From positions 106,284,276 to 106,348,275 of the forward strand of contig NC_092048.1 in NCBI RefSeq assembly GCF_003086295.3: 64,000 bases of DNA, in the 5' to 3' direction. How positions within the stretch are numbered: the first letter of the stretch is position 1; each line of letters starts with the position of its first letter. A program made the translations under genes and the position numbers. Below, piece by piece: positions 31,913 to 42,030 of this stretch. The notes below the pieces were generated by a model that saw only the letters and a program-made list of their open reading frames with translations, was not told the DNA's origin and ran no database searches. Source of the stretch: Arachis hypogaea. Its lineage: Eukaryota; Streptophyta; Magnoliopsida; Fabales; Fabaceae.

Positions 31913-34382
31913 TGATGCCAAGGCATCTTAGGCTAGTTTCACTAGCCTTTTTCTTTTATTTTTAGTTGTTTTATGCATTTTCTTGAGCCTTAAGTAATCA
32001 TTTTGGGCCAAATAGTCATGCTTGTCTTAAATCATTCAACATGAAGATTTTGATGCAAATTCCATGAGTTTTTAGTTATATTCCTTGAAAGCTATGAATG
32101 GAAGAATTCTCATGAATTTTTGCAAGACTTTGATGTAATTGTTTGGATGATTTCAGGGAAGAAGAGGCTAGGCAAGGAAGCAACAAAATCAATAAAGGAA
32201 GCTTGAATATCACATGTGGAGTTTAAGTTCCAGTTTAAGCCTAAACTGGAGCTTAAACGCCAGAATCATGAAGGCTAAGAAATGCTAGAATTGAAGTTTA
32301 ACCTCCAGTTTGACCTCAAACTGGAGGTTAAACGCCAGAATGAAAAGTCTCACCAAAGAAGCATTCCACGTTTAACCTCCAGTTTGACCTCAAACTGGAG
32401 GTTAAACGCCAGAATGATAATGCCACTCAGGAAGGAGTTCCACGTTTAACCTCCAGTTTGACCTCAAACTGGAGGTTAAACGCCAGAAGTGGGAATAGCA
32501 CCAGGGAGCCATTTCCACGTTTAAGCTCCAGTTTGACCTCAAACTGGAGCTTAAACGTGTTCGACAGCCTTTCTCCTCCAGGGTTGCTCTCTCCATTTCC
32601 ACGTTTAACCTCCAGTTTGACCTCAAACTGGAGGTTAAACGTGTTCGACACCTCCAAGGCTACCATTCTAAGCTTCCACGTTTAACCTCCAGTTTGACCT
32701 CAAACTGGAGGTTAAACGTGTTCGACCTCCAGGGCTGCCCTTCCTTTATCCACGTTTAAGCTTCAGTTTAACCTTAAACTGAAGCTTAAACGTGTTATAT
32801 GGAACAGCTTGACCATGCCTTCTTCAAACATAAATAACTTGAGCTACAAAACTCCAAATGAGGTGATTCAAAATGCATTGGAAAGAAGACATCTAGAGCT
32901 TTCCAAGCATATATGGCATGCATGGTGGATACTAAAAATTGAGGGAGAAAACAGCCCCGTAATGTGCATAGAAGAGCATAGTACCAACATGCAATCAGGC
33001 CAGCTGACCTCTTCACCTTCCATGGAGTATAACTCAAGTTGTAGAGATCCAATTGAGGTGCTTCCAGTTGCGTTAGAAAGCTGACATCCATATCTTTCCA
33101 ACGAGGTATAATAGTCTATATTTGGCATCAAATTGGCAAGGTTGACAAGAGAACCAAGTGACGACTCAAGAAAGGGGGTGCAACATTTGAGTGTAGTTTA
33201 ATGGATCATTATCCTTTTTGGATCAATTATGTCACTCAGCCCTTCAAGCAAGCAAGGCCCATCAACAACACCAAATCAAGGCCACAAGAATCATCTAGAA
33301 TAGTTTATTTTCATTTGATTGTAATTTGCTTTGAATTTCATTTTCATTTTGTAATTTAGGGAGCCTATTTAAAGGCCTTAGTTTCTGCATTTGAAGAGGG
33401 GGGATTGAAGGGGAATCCAGCCCCTGATGGGGACTTTTACTTTCACTTTTAAGGAGCTAGTTTTCATTTCTTTGTAATTGAATTCAGAGCTATGACTCAC
33501 TAAACCCCCTTTCATTGGGTTAGGGAGCTCTATTGTAATTCAATGAATCAATAATAGTTTATCTTCTTCTTCAATCTTTTCTCTTGAATTTTGTTGGAAA
33601 GCTTCTCGATCTAATTCCATTGGGTAGTTGTCTTGGGAAAGAAACTACCCATAATTGGAATCCTTCGGAACCTTGGGAAAGGAATGGAGGATTCATGCTA
33701 GAGAAGCTTTCTCACAATGAATTGGATTGGGGTTTGGATGGATATTGTGACATGTAATCCTACCAAATTGTGGTTCATGAAATTGTGTGGTATAATCAGT
33801 GATAGAGCATCATCTCTTCTTATGAACATTTAAACCAAGGGATTGGGAATTTGTTCATTTTTAGAGAGAATTGGTGAGCCAAGGGATTGGGATCCAATCA
33901 TATAAGATTGCCAAGCAAAATTCAATGAACGCATTGCTTGAGGAAGAGATATACATGTTTTGATTCGGAGATCTCAATATCTCCTAACACCCAATGAATT
34001 CCCCATTTCTGATTTCCACTTTCTTTTACATTCTGCAACTCAATTTATGCAATCACCCCCACTCCCTTTTAATTTTCAGCAATTTAGCTTCTGCTCTTTA
34101 ATTCATGCAATTTAAGATTCCGCCATTTAAATTCCTTGTCATTTCAATTCCTTGTCATTTACTTTTCCCGCCAATTTTACATTCCGCAATTCTCATCTAA
34201 ATCTTGATTCCGCTCAACTAGAACACACTTCTAATCCGAATTGCTCACTCAACCAATCCTTGTGGGATTCGACCTCACTCTATTGTGAGTTTTTACTTGA
34301 CGATAACCGGTGCACTTGCCGTAAGGAATTTTGCCGATCGTGCAATTTCCTAAATCGTAGCATAACAAGTTTATGCGCATCA
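31913..34382 (+). repeat. 3' LTR of F
   Basis: 2470 bp, offset 5479 from the 5' LTR along its whole length, so no indels. TATA at 33366-33373. Confidence 0.95.
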
Positions 34383-34387
34383 ATCCT
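34383..34387. repeat. Right TSD (ATCCT) of F
   Basis: Four of five bases match the left copy ATCCG. Confidence 0.8.
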
Positions 34388-35175
34388 CCAGCTGAGTGGT
34401 CAAGTGATTCTTGAGCCTTTAGAGTGAGTCCTTCATAGAAGTTCTGTAGCTTGTCCTACTCAGTGAACATTTCTGGTGGACATTTCCTCAGCAGAGCCTT
34501 GTATCTCTCCCATGCTTCATACAGATTTTCAGCATCCAATTGTGTGAATGTTTGTACCTCAGTTTTCAGCCTGATAACTCTTTGAGATGGATAGAATTTG
34601 GCTAGAAATTTAGTCACCAAATCATCCCAGCTAGTGATGCTTCCTTGAGGAAAAGTTTCAAGCCATTGTGCAGCCTTGTCCCTTAATGAGAACGGGAACA
34701 GCAGAAGCTTGTAGGTCTCAGGATTCACGCCATTGGACTTGACAGTGTCACAAATCCTTAAGAAGGTAGATAGATGTTGATTTGGATCCTCCAATGGTCC
34801 TCCCCCAAACGAGCAGTTGTTTTGGACCAATGTAATGAGTTGTGGCTTCGATTCAAAGTTATTTGCATTGACATTAGGGGTGAGAATGCTGCTTCCACAA
34901 TGTCTAGCATTTGCAAAGGTATAGGAGGCCAAAACTCTCCTCTGGGGTGGGTTGTTGTTGTTGTTGTCTGCTCCACCAGGTGGATTGGTTGAATGTTCCT
35001 CCATATCCTGGAATTCTTCTTCTGATTCCTCTTCTCCAACAATATTTTTCCCTCTTTCAGCTCTTCTTAACCTCCTGAGAGTTCTTTCGTCTTGTTCATG
35101 AAAGGTGGGTGTGGTTCTTCTTGTACCTGATATACAAGCAGAACATAAGAAACACACAAACCAGTGACACTTCAA
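34383..35175 (-). pseudogene. E gag, N-terminal part
   Basis: Gag core: NFESKPQLITLVQNNCSFGG, LFPFSLRDKAAQWLETFP, KFLAKFYPSQRVIRLKTEVQ and NLYEAWERYKALLRKCPPEM. The basic N-terminal ERTLRRLRRAERGKN parallels N1 gag. A TAG at 34456-34458 interrupts it, then the frame runs on to the F insertion. No in-frame ATG precedes the conserved part, and the frame opens at a TTG. A TATATCAG just before the conserved part could be a splice acceptor, which would place the true start upstream. That is speculative. Confidence 0.85.
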
Positions 35176-35313
35176 TCTACTGCTAGAATGAAGTTTTAGT
35201 TAGCTTAAGCAAAAATTCAAACAGTTAGTGGGTTAATTGAAAATTAAAGGACAGAAAAGAAAAAGTGCTTGATCTAGATCTCCACTTCACTTAATCATTG
35301 TCAATCTAATCAA

Positions 35314-35331
35314 TCCCCGGCAACGGCGCCA
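35314..35331 (-). other. E primer binding site, tRNA-Asp type
   Basis: Minus strand TGGCGCCGTTGCCGGGGA, exact, next to the 5' LTR at 35338. The leader to gag is only about 140 nt. Confidence 0.92.
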
Positions 35332-35337
35332 AAAACT

Positions 35338-36600
35338 TGATGGGATATTTTTGTGGAAAAACAAATTTCTCCAAAACACCCAAATCTAACCGGCAAGTGC
35401 ACCGGGTCACATCAAGTAATAATAACTCACGGGAGTGAGGTCGATCCCACAGGGATTGAAGGATTGAGCAATTTTAGTTTAGTGGTTGATTTAGTCAAGC
35501 GAATCAAGATTTGGTTGAGAGATTTGTGATTTGCAAAATTTAAATTGCATAGAAAGTAAAGGAAATGGGTGAATTACATGAAATTAAAGAGAACTGGAAT
35601 TTAAAGTGCTGAATCTTAAAGAGCAAGAAATTAAATGGCAGAAACTTAGAACGCAAGAAATGTAAATTGCAAAATCTTAAAGTGCAAGAAATGTAAATGG
35701 CTTGAATTGTAAAGGGAATTGGGAGTTGGATTTGCAGAAATTAAACAAGGAAAAGTAAATTGCAACAAACAGAGAAGTAAAGGATGTCTTGAATCGAACC
35801 GGATCTTAAAACAGAAATGTAAATGAGCACGAAAACAGTAAACAGGGAATGGGAAATGGGAAATCCGGATCTCAGGACCCAAGAGACTAGAAAACCAAGT
35901 CTAGATCTCAATGCCTTCCTAGATCCAACAACAACAATTGCAAAGGAAATGTAGATTGCAAAGAAAGTAGATGAAAAGCAATTAACCGAAACTGAAATTC
36001 AATTAAGCAGAAAATTAAACAAGATCCCAAGGTGAGATTGAAACAGAAGTTCTTCAATTCTCCACCCAAGATCCAGGACAATTGTAATTGAAATTTAAAG
36101 CAAGAAAACTAAGAGGAAGGGAATTCAATTCTCCTTCCCCAAGACTTAGAAATTTAAAATTCACTCAACACCAAAACTCTCCGAAAACTCTCTCTGAAAA
36201 CTCAAAGGAAAAGCTCTCCGAAAAACTTAAATCCTATGCTATTTATACACTTTCTTCAAATGGTCTTCAAGCCTTCAATTGGGCCTTTGCTCTTGATGGA
36301 ATTGGGTTGAGAGAGGCCTTGGTTGATTGCTCTTGGAGTTTGGAGAAGAACCGAATTGAACCGGGTTGGAATTATGAAAGCTTGAGTAAAAGTTGGAGTA
36401 AAAGTTTGAGGCTAACTTTTACTCCAACTTTTCACATCAGCCACCCTTCTTTGCTGATACCAACGTTGGGGAAAAAGTTAGGGGTCTAACTTTTGCTCCA
36501 ACGTTGGCCTCCCCTTGCATACTCATGGCGCCAACGTTAGCCAAAAAGTTAGAGGCTAACGTTGGCGCAAACTTTTGCTCTCCAGGGTGTGTTTTTCATG
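35338..36600 (-). repeat. 5' LTR of E, truncated
   Basis: Matches 18277-19539 at constant offset 17061, then stops after TTTTTCATG at 36600. The outer roughly 600 bp of U3 are missing. TATA at 36240-36247 remains. Confidence 0.92.
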
Positions 36601-37575
36601 ATGCATGTTAGAGCTTAATTCTCCCATGGAAGTATGCCATTGATCTCAATAGCTTTGAGGAGGAAAATACATCCCTTGAAGCATCTCAAGGATCTCATGT
36701 TGAGGGGGCTCCACATGCTCATGTTGTGGTTCATATATCGGCTCTCTAGTATGCTCCATCCTTCTTTATGTGATGGGCTTGTCCTCCTCAATTGGAATGT
36801 CACCTTCTATGACAATCCCGACTGAATTGCATAGGTGACAGATAAGATGAGGGGAAAGCTAACCTTGTATGGATGAAGGGCTTATCTGCCACTTTGTACA
36901 ACTCTTGAAGTATCACCTCATGTACTTCCACCTCATTTCTGAGCATGATGCAATGGATCATGATGGCTTAGTCTATGGTCACTTCGGACCGGTTGCTAGT
37001 AGGGATGATAGAGCGTTGGATGAATTCTAACCATCCTCTAGCTATGGGCTTGAGGTCAGGCCTTCTTAGTTGGATAGGCTTGCCTTGGGAATCTCTTTTC
37101 CACTATGCTCCTTCCACACAGATGTCTGAGAGCACTTGATCTAGCTTTTGATCAAAATTGACTCTTCTAGTTTAAGGATGTGGGTCTCCTTGCATCAAAG
37201 GCAAGTTGAACGCCAACCTCACACTTTTCGGGCTAAAGTCTAAGATTCTTCCTCGGACCATGGTGCTCCAATTTTTAGGATGTGGGTTCACACTAATGTC
37301 ATGGTTTTTCATGACCCATGTATTAGCCTAGAACTCTTGCACCATTAAGATCCCAACCTCAACCTCTCCTCTGGATTTCATGTCAGATCTCCAGATACTC
37401 ATTCTTATTAAGCTCAAAAGGGACCTCAAGGATCACCTTTTTTCTTTGCCACTACTTCATAGAAGTGGTCTTGGTGGTTTTTGGTGATAAATCTCTCCAT
37501 CTCCCAAGATTCGAAGGTAGTGGCTACGACCTTTCTTTTCCTCTTTCTAGAGGGTTCTTCGACCTTGGGTGCCAT
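36601..37575 (-). pseudogene. B ORF3 remnant
   Basis: ATG at 37575 (MAPKVEEPSRKRKRK), then ESWEMERFI and HQDHFYEVVAKKK, a frameshift, and LEI followed by TGA and HEIQRRG. The TGA is at the same codon as in N1 ORF3. Further on, recognisable stretches matching the N1 domain (LDLKP.A.GWLEFIQRS.IPT type) are broken by many stops and indels. The region ends at 36601 in the part matching N1 4140-4160, where a deletion joins it to the E LTR. Dead, but clearly of the same origin as the ORF3 of N1 and A. Confidence 0.75.
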
Positions 37576-37627
37576 AAGTAGGAATAGAAAGCAAAAAGCA
37601 AGGATTTTCCAACACCAAACTTAAAAC

Positions 37628-37781
37628 TTTGCTCGTTCTCGAGCAAAAATAAACAAAAGAGAGGAATGGAGTAGAAGAAGAAGAAAATAGATGGAGATGG
37701 AGGGGAAGAGCAATTCGGCCAAGTGAGGGCTAAAGGTGTATGAGTAGTGTGTGGGATAAGTGGTATGAGGGAGTATTTATA
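37628..37781 (-). promoter_or_regulatory. Putative internal promoter and leader hairpin of B ORF3
   Basis: Minus-strand TATAAATA at 37774-37781 and hairpin TTTGCTCGAGAACGAGCAAA at 37628-37647 (8-bp arms). TTTTAAGTTTGGTGTTGG follows before the ATG. TATA to ATG is 206 nt. Confidence 0.58.
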
Positions 37782-38031
37782 GGGAGGGTATAGTTAGGGT
37801 TTCAAATTAATGGGGGGAATATATGTGGAAAAATTTGAATTTTAATGGGTGGGGGTTGGTGGGAGTTATGATGGTTTGGGGAAGAGGGATGGATGTGATT
37901 AGTTGAGGGTTTATAGGAAAGTGTATGTGGGAAAGTGTGAAAAGAAGAGAGAAGAAGGTGGGGTAGGTGAAGATGTTGTGGGACCCACTGGTCTTGAAAG
38001 GCTAGGGAATTCAAATTCCCTATGCTCCTTA

Positions 38032-38271
38032 TGGGCGTTGAACGCCCAGCTTATGCTCCATAGCTGGCGTTCAACGCCAACTTGCTGCTCCACTCAGAGC
38101 GTTGAACGCCCAAGAGGGACCTCCTTCCTGGTGTTCAATGCCAAGTCTTCTGTCTCTGTTGGGCGTTAAATGCCCAGCCTTTGCTCCCTGGCTGGCGTTC
38201 AACGCCAGAAATATTACCCTTTGTTGGCGTTGAACGCCTACTCTTGCCTTCTTGTCTGGTGTTCAATGCCA
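38032..38271. repeat. Palindrome array in B upstream of ORF3 promoter
   Basis: About nine units: GGGCGTTGAACGCCC, CTGGCGTTCAACGCCAG and decayed forms such as GGTGTTCAATGCC. The GGGCGTT and TGGCGTT types alternate as in A. The sequence between 37782 and 38031 is a purine-rich spacer without a gene. Confidence 0.9.
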
Positions 38272-38400
38272 ACAAGACATTTACTCCAGGGTATTCTTTT
38301 TCCACTTATGAACGTTTATGTCTCTGTTCTGACTAATGCACATGATCATGAACCTAAAGAAAATAACTAAGAAAAACAAAAACAAAAATAATAACTATGG

Positions 38401-38447
38401 TTGGGTTGCCTCCCAACAAGCACTATTTTAACGTCATTAGCTTGACG
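38401..38447 (-). other. Conserved block of B
   Basis: Minus strand AACGTTAAAATAGTGCTTGT-like sequence then TGGGAGGCAACCCAA. The GCGCTT core is mutated to GTGCTT. Confidence 0.75.
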
Positions 38448-38459
38448 GTTAGCTCCTTA

Positions 38460-38680
38460 TGGAGATTGATATGGGCTCAGAATTTCGCCCCTTACAGTGA
38501 ACTTTCTTTATGTCTTCTCATGGACGAGCTCTACATGCTCTAGAGACAGGATGTGACTCACTGTATGTGGTATGACTGGTTTCTTAGTGAAGACAACTCT
38601 CATGCCAGGTGAGAGGCCTTCAGTGGGGATCTTTTTGTCCCTCCAGCCTTTATGTACTTTCTTCTTAGTACCTTTGTTCT
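38460..38680 (-). pseudogene. B integrase-tail-like fragment
   Basis: The minus-strand frame contains GLSPGMRVVFTKKPVIPHTV, ILSLEHVELVHEKT and RKFTVRGEILSPYQSP with single stops between. The order and spacing resemble the integrase C-terminus of E ([25 protein letters not shown]). It lies just before the conserved block, where that tail belongs. I infer that B keeps the last 60-70 codons of a divergent integrase while everything between protease and here was deleted. The assignment is tentative. Confidence 0.5.
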
Positions 38681-38762
38681 TAGTTCTTGTTTATGGCTGC
38701 CCAACACCAAACTTAGAATTGGTGTCTAAGGGATTAGTAAAGCTATGCACTGAGAGAGATGG

Positions 38763-39913
38763 TTAGAACACTAAGTGTTGTACAGTTATCTCTTTTTTCT
38801 CAGAGGGAGAGTTAGGGTAAGGCATCTTGAACAAGATGTGCTCCTCCCTTAGTTGTAAAATCAATTCTCCCTTTGCTACATTAATGATAGTATTGGCAGT
38901 GGCTAGGAAAGGTCTTCCAAGGATGATGGACTCATCCTCATCTTCCTCAGTATCTAAGATTATAAAGTTTGCAGGGATATAAAGGTCTTCAACCTTTACT
39001 GAGATATCCTCTACTAGGTCATATGCTCTTTTCATTGACTTGTCTGCCATATCCTGTGAGATATTTGCAGCTTGTACCTTAAAGATTCCCATCTTCTCCA
39101 TCACAGAGAGTAGCATGAGGTTTATACTTGACCCTAGGTCACACAGAACCTTCTCAAAGGTCATGGTGCCTATGGTGCAAGGAATTAGGAAGCGTCCGGG
39201 ATCCGGAAGCTTTTGAGGCAGCTTCTGCTAAACCAAAGCATTGAGTTCTTTCGTAAGCATTGGAGGATCTTCCTTCAATGTCTTTACTCCAAATAACTTG
39301 GCATTTAGCTTCATGAGAGCTCCTAGGTACCGAGCAATTTGCTCTTCCCTAGTTTCCTCATCCTCATCAGAGGATGAGTATTCATCAGAACTCATGCATT
39401 GTAAGAGTGTACGTAAGGGGACCTCTATGGTCTCTACATGAGCCTTGGCTTCCTTGAATCCTTGGATAGGGACTTCATTAGTGGGTTTTGAATACTCAGT
39501 AGGAATACCCTAACTGGCATTCAACTCCATCTCTTGTGGCTTTTTAGGCATTGAACACTTAGTGGGGACATCTTCACTGGCGTTCAATGCCAGCTTCTCT
39601 GCCAATTTGGGCGTTGAACACCCAGTAAGGTCCTCCTTACTGGCATTCAACGCCAGCTCTTGTGCCAGTTTGGGCATTGAACGCCCAGTAAGGTCACCTT
39701 ACTGGCGTTCAATGCCATTAAAGGTGTAGCATTGGAGTTGAACGCCCAGTAAGGACATCCTTACTAGCGTTCAACGCTAAGGATGGCATATCATTGGGCG
39801 TTGAACACCCATTAGGGATCTCATCATTGGCGTTCAATGCCAGATTACTCCCTTCAGATTTGGCCTCAGCTTCAGTAGTGATGACCTTGTACTCTTCTCT
39901 TGGGTTTACTTCA
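38763..39913 (-). pseudogene. B gag-protease linker and aspartic protease
   Basis: Protease part: FEKVLCDLGSSINLMLLSV, IFKVQAANISQDMADKSM, DESIILGRPFLATANTIIN; open from 39164 to 38763. Upstream are YLGALMKLNAKLFG and LPDPGRFLIPCTIGT, closely matching N1 (YLGAIIKLNAKLFG), so B and N1 belong to one gag-protease lineage. At about 39510-39845 the linker holds GGCGTT/AACGCC palindromes within the coding sequence, broken by stops. The gag core is deleted at 39913/39914. Confidence 0.83.
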
Positions 39914-40476
39914 TTGTAGTGCAAAAATCCACTTCCGGGCCCCACTTGGTGAGTGTTTGGGCTGAGCTAAAGGTGTCTCCACATGCTAGTAGGGCTCTTG
40001 GGCATTGAACGCCCCCTTTGGACTCCCCTTTCGGTGTTGGACGCCAGCTGCTCCCTTTTGGGCGTCCAACGCCAGGAAGGGGGTAGATGGCTGGCGTTGA
40101 ATTCCAGTTTTGGGCCTTCATCTCCAAAGACAAGTATGTGCTATAATATATTGCTTGAAAGCCTAGATGTTAGCTTTCGATAGCCATTGAGAACGCTCTA
40201 TTTGGATATCTGTAGCTCTAGAAATGCTTGCTTGAATGCACGGAGGTCAGATCCTGACAGCATCTGCTACGCTTTCCTTGCCTCTGAATCAGACTTTGTC
40301 AAAACTCTCATATTTTAGCCAGAAAACCTAAAATCACCATAAAATACAACTCATAGTAGAATCCAAAAATGTGAATTTTACACCAAAACCTATGAAAATA
40401 TAATAAAACTTAAATAAAACATGCTAAAAACTATATGAAAATGATGTCAAAAAGCGTATAAAATATCCGCTCATCA
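39914..40476 (-). repeat. 5' LTR of B, U3 portion only
   Basis: Matches 14901-15469 of the 3' LTR. It starts abruptly at TTGTAGTGCAAAAATCC after gag-linker sequence. The TATA, R and U5 parts and the PBS are gone. Confidence 0.9.
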
Positions 40477-40496
40477 GGTTGCAAACAGGATGTCAA
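40477..40496 (+). repeat. Right TSD (GGTTG) of B and last scrap of A ORF3
   Basis: 40477-40481 duplicates 13946-13950. The next 15 bases continue the A ORF3 frame until element C starts at 40497. GTCAA (40492-40496) should be the left TSD of C. Confidence 0.85.
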
Positions 40497-42006
40497 TGAT
40501 GAGCAGATAATTTATACGCTTTTTGGCATTGTTTTTAGTATGTTTTTAGTATATTTTAGTTATTTTTTATTCAAAAATCACATTTCTGGACTTTACTATG
40601 AGTTTGTGTATTTTTCTGTGATTTCAGGTATTTTCTAGCTGAAATTGAGGGACCTGAGCAAAAATCTTATTCAGAGGTTGAAAAAGGACTGCAGATGCTG
40701 TTGGATTCTGACCTCCCTGAACTCGAAGTGGATTTTCTAGAGCTACAAAAACCCAATTGGCGCACTCTTAATTGTGTTGGAAAGTAGACATCCTGGGCTT
40801 TCCAGCAATATATAATAGTCTATACTTTGCCCGAGATTTGATGGCCCAAACCAGCGTTCCAAGTCAGCATAAAAATTCTGGCGTCAAAACGCCTGAACTG
40901 GCATAAAAGCTGGAGTTAAACGCCTAAACTGGCACAAAAGCTGGCGTTTAACTCCAAGAAAAGTCTCTACATGAGAAATCTTCAATGTTCAGCCCAAGCA
41001 CACACCAAGTGGGTCCGGAAGTGGATTCTGCATCATTTACTCATTTCTGTAAACCCTAGGCTACTAGTTTTCTATAAATAGGACCTTTTGCTATTGTATT
41101 TACACACCGCATGACATTCTACATGTTTCATATTGTATCTGATATGGCATGAGTCTCTAAACCCCATTGTTGGGGGTGAGGAGCTCTGCTGTTCTTCATG
41201 AATTAATGTAATTACTACTGTTTTCCATTCTATCACGCTTGCTTCTATTTTAAGATATTCATTCGCACTTCAACCTGATGAATGTGATGATCCGTGACAA
41301 TCATCATCATTCTCACCTATGAATGCGTGCCTGACAACCACCTCCGTTCTATATGCAATCAAGCTTGAATGTGTATCTCTTGGGTTTCTAATCTAAGATT
41401 GGAACCTTTGTGGCATAGGCTAGAACTACTAGCGGCCATTCTTGAGATCCGGAAAGTCTAAACCTTGTCTGTGGTATTCTGAGTAAGATCTGGGAAGGGA
41501 TGACCATGACGAGCTTCAAACTTGCGAGTGTTGGGCGTGTGACAGATGCAAAAGGATCAATGGATCCTATTCCAACATGATCGAGAACCAACAGCTGATT
41601 AGCCGTGTGGTGACAGCGCATTTGGAACATTTTCACTGAGAGGACGGGAAGTAGCCATTGACAACGATGATGCCCAACATAAAGCTTGCCATGGAAGGAG
41701 CCTTGCGTGCATGAAGAAGAAGACAGTAGGAAAGCAGAGATTCAAAAGACAAAGCATCTCCAAAACCTCAACCTGTTCTTCATTACTGCGTAACAAGTAT
41801 TTATTCATGTTCTTTTACTTTTTACAATTAAATCTGAGAATTATTGATATCCTGACTAAGAGTTACAAGATAACCATAGCTTGCTTCAAGCCAACAATCT
41901 CCGTGGGATCGACCCTTACTCACGTAAGGTATTACTTGGACGACCCAGTGCACTTGCTGGTTAGTTGTGCGGAGTTGCAAAAGTGTGATTGTAATTTTGT
42001 GCACCA
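40497..42006 (+). repeat. 5' LTR of C
   Basis: 1510 bp, TGATGAGCAGATAA to TGCACCA. TATAAATA at 41073-41080. U3 palindromes at about 40850-40960 (GGCGTC..AAACGCC and TGGCGTTTAACTCCA types). Confidence 0.93.
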
Positions 42007-42012
42007 AGTTTT

Positions 42013-42030
42013 TGGTGCCGTTGCTGGGGA
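42013..42030 (+). other. C primer binding site, decayed tRNA-Asp type
   Basis: TGGTGCCGTTGCTGGGGA, two C-to-T changes from the exact sites in N1, E and F. Both fall at CpG positions, consistent with methylcytosine deamination. Confidence 0.88.

Larger units (their letters stand above)
26434..34382 (+). mobile_element. Element F: young non-autonomous Athila-related element with one intact ORF
   Basis: Two 2470-bp LTRs (26434-28903 and 31913-34382) of exactly equal length. They differ at only about five positions by eye, near 26815, 27178, 27612, 27674 and 28641. That makes it the youngest insertion here. tRNA-Asp PBS at 28910. The internal region of 3009 bp has a single ORF (29109-30299), the conserved block and the 3' hairpin. 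It lacks protease, RT, RNase H and integrase. It lies inside the gag of E in the opposite orientation. LTR ends resemble those of D and E, so an E-like element is the likely helper. Confidence 0.93.
18277..36600 (-). mobile_element. Element E: Athila-like element with nearly complete gag-pol, inserted in D and hosting F
   Basis: 3' LTR 18277-20137; 5' LTR remnant 35338-36600 with a tRNA-Asp PBS beside it. Without F the body encodes gag, protease, RT, RNase H and integrase in order on the minus strand. It has no ORF3, unlike A, B, C and N1. The LTRs differ at about 13 places in 1263 bp by eye, roughly 1 percent, so it is younger than N1. Five in-frame stops and two frameshifts in the polyprotein make it inactive. 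The right flank and TSD are lost; the left flanking pentamer is GTACA. Confidence 0.9.
13951..40476 (-). mobile_element. Element B: non-autonomous Athila-like element carrying nested D, E and F
   Basis: TSD GGTTG at both ends defines it. The 3' LTR is complete at 13951-15469; of the 5' LTR only 39914-40476 remains. Minus-strand content: protease and part of gag (38763-39913), an integrase-tail scrap, the conserved block, a palindrome array, internal promoter, ORF3 remnant (36601-37575), then the 3' spacer (15470-16397). D, E and F interrupt B between ORF3 and the 3' spacer. RT, RNase H and most of integrase are missing, as in N1. Two later deletions are visible: LTR to gag at 39913/39914, and the junction at 36600/36601. 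Confidence 0.88.
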
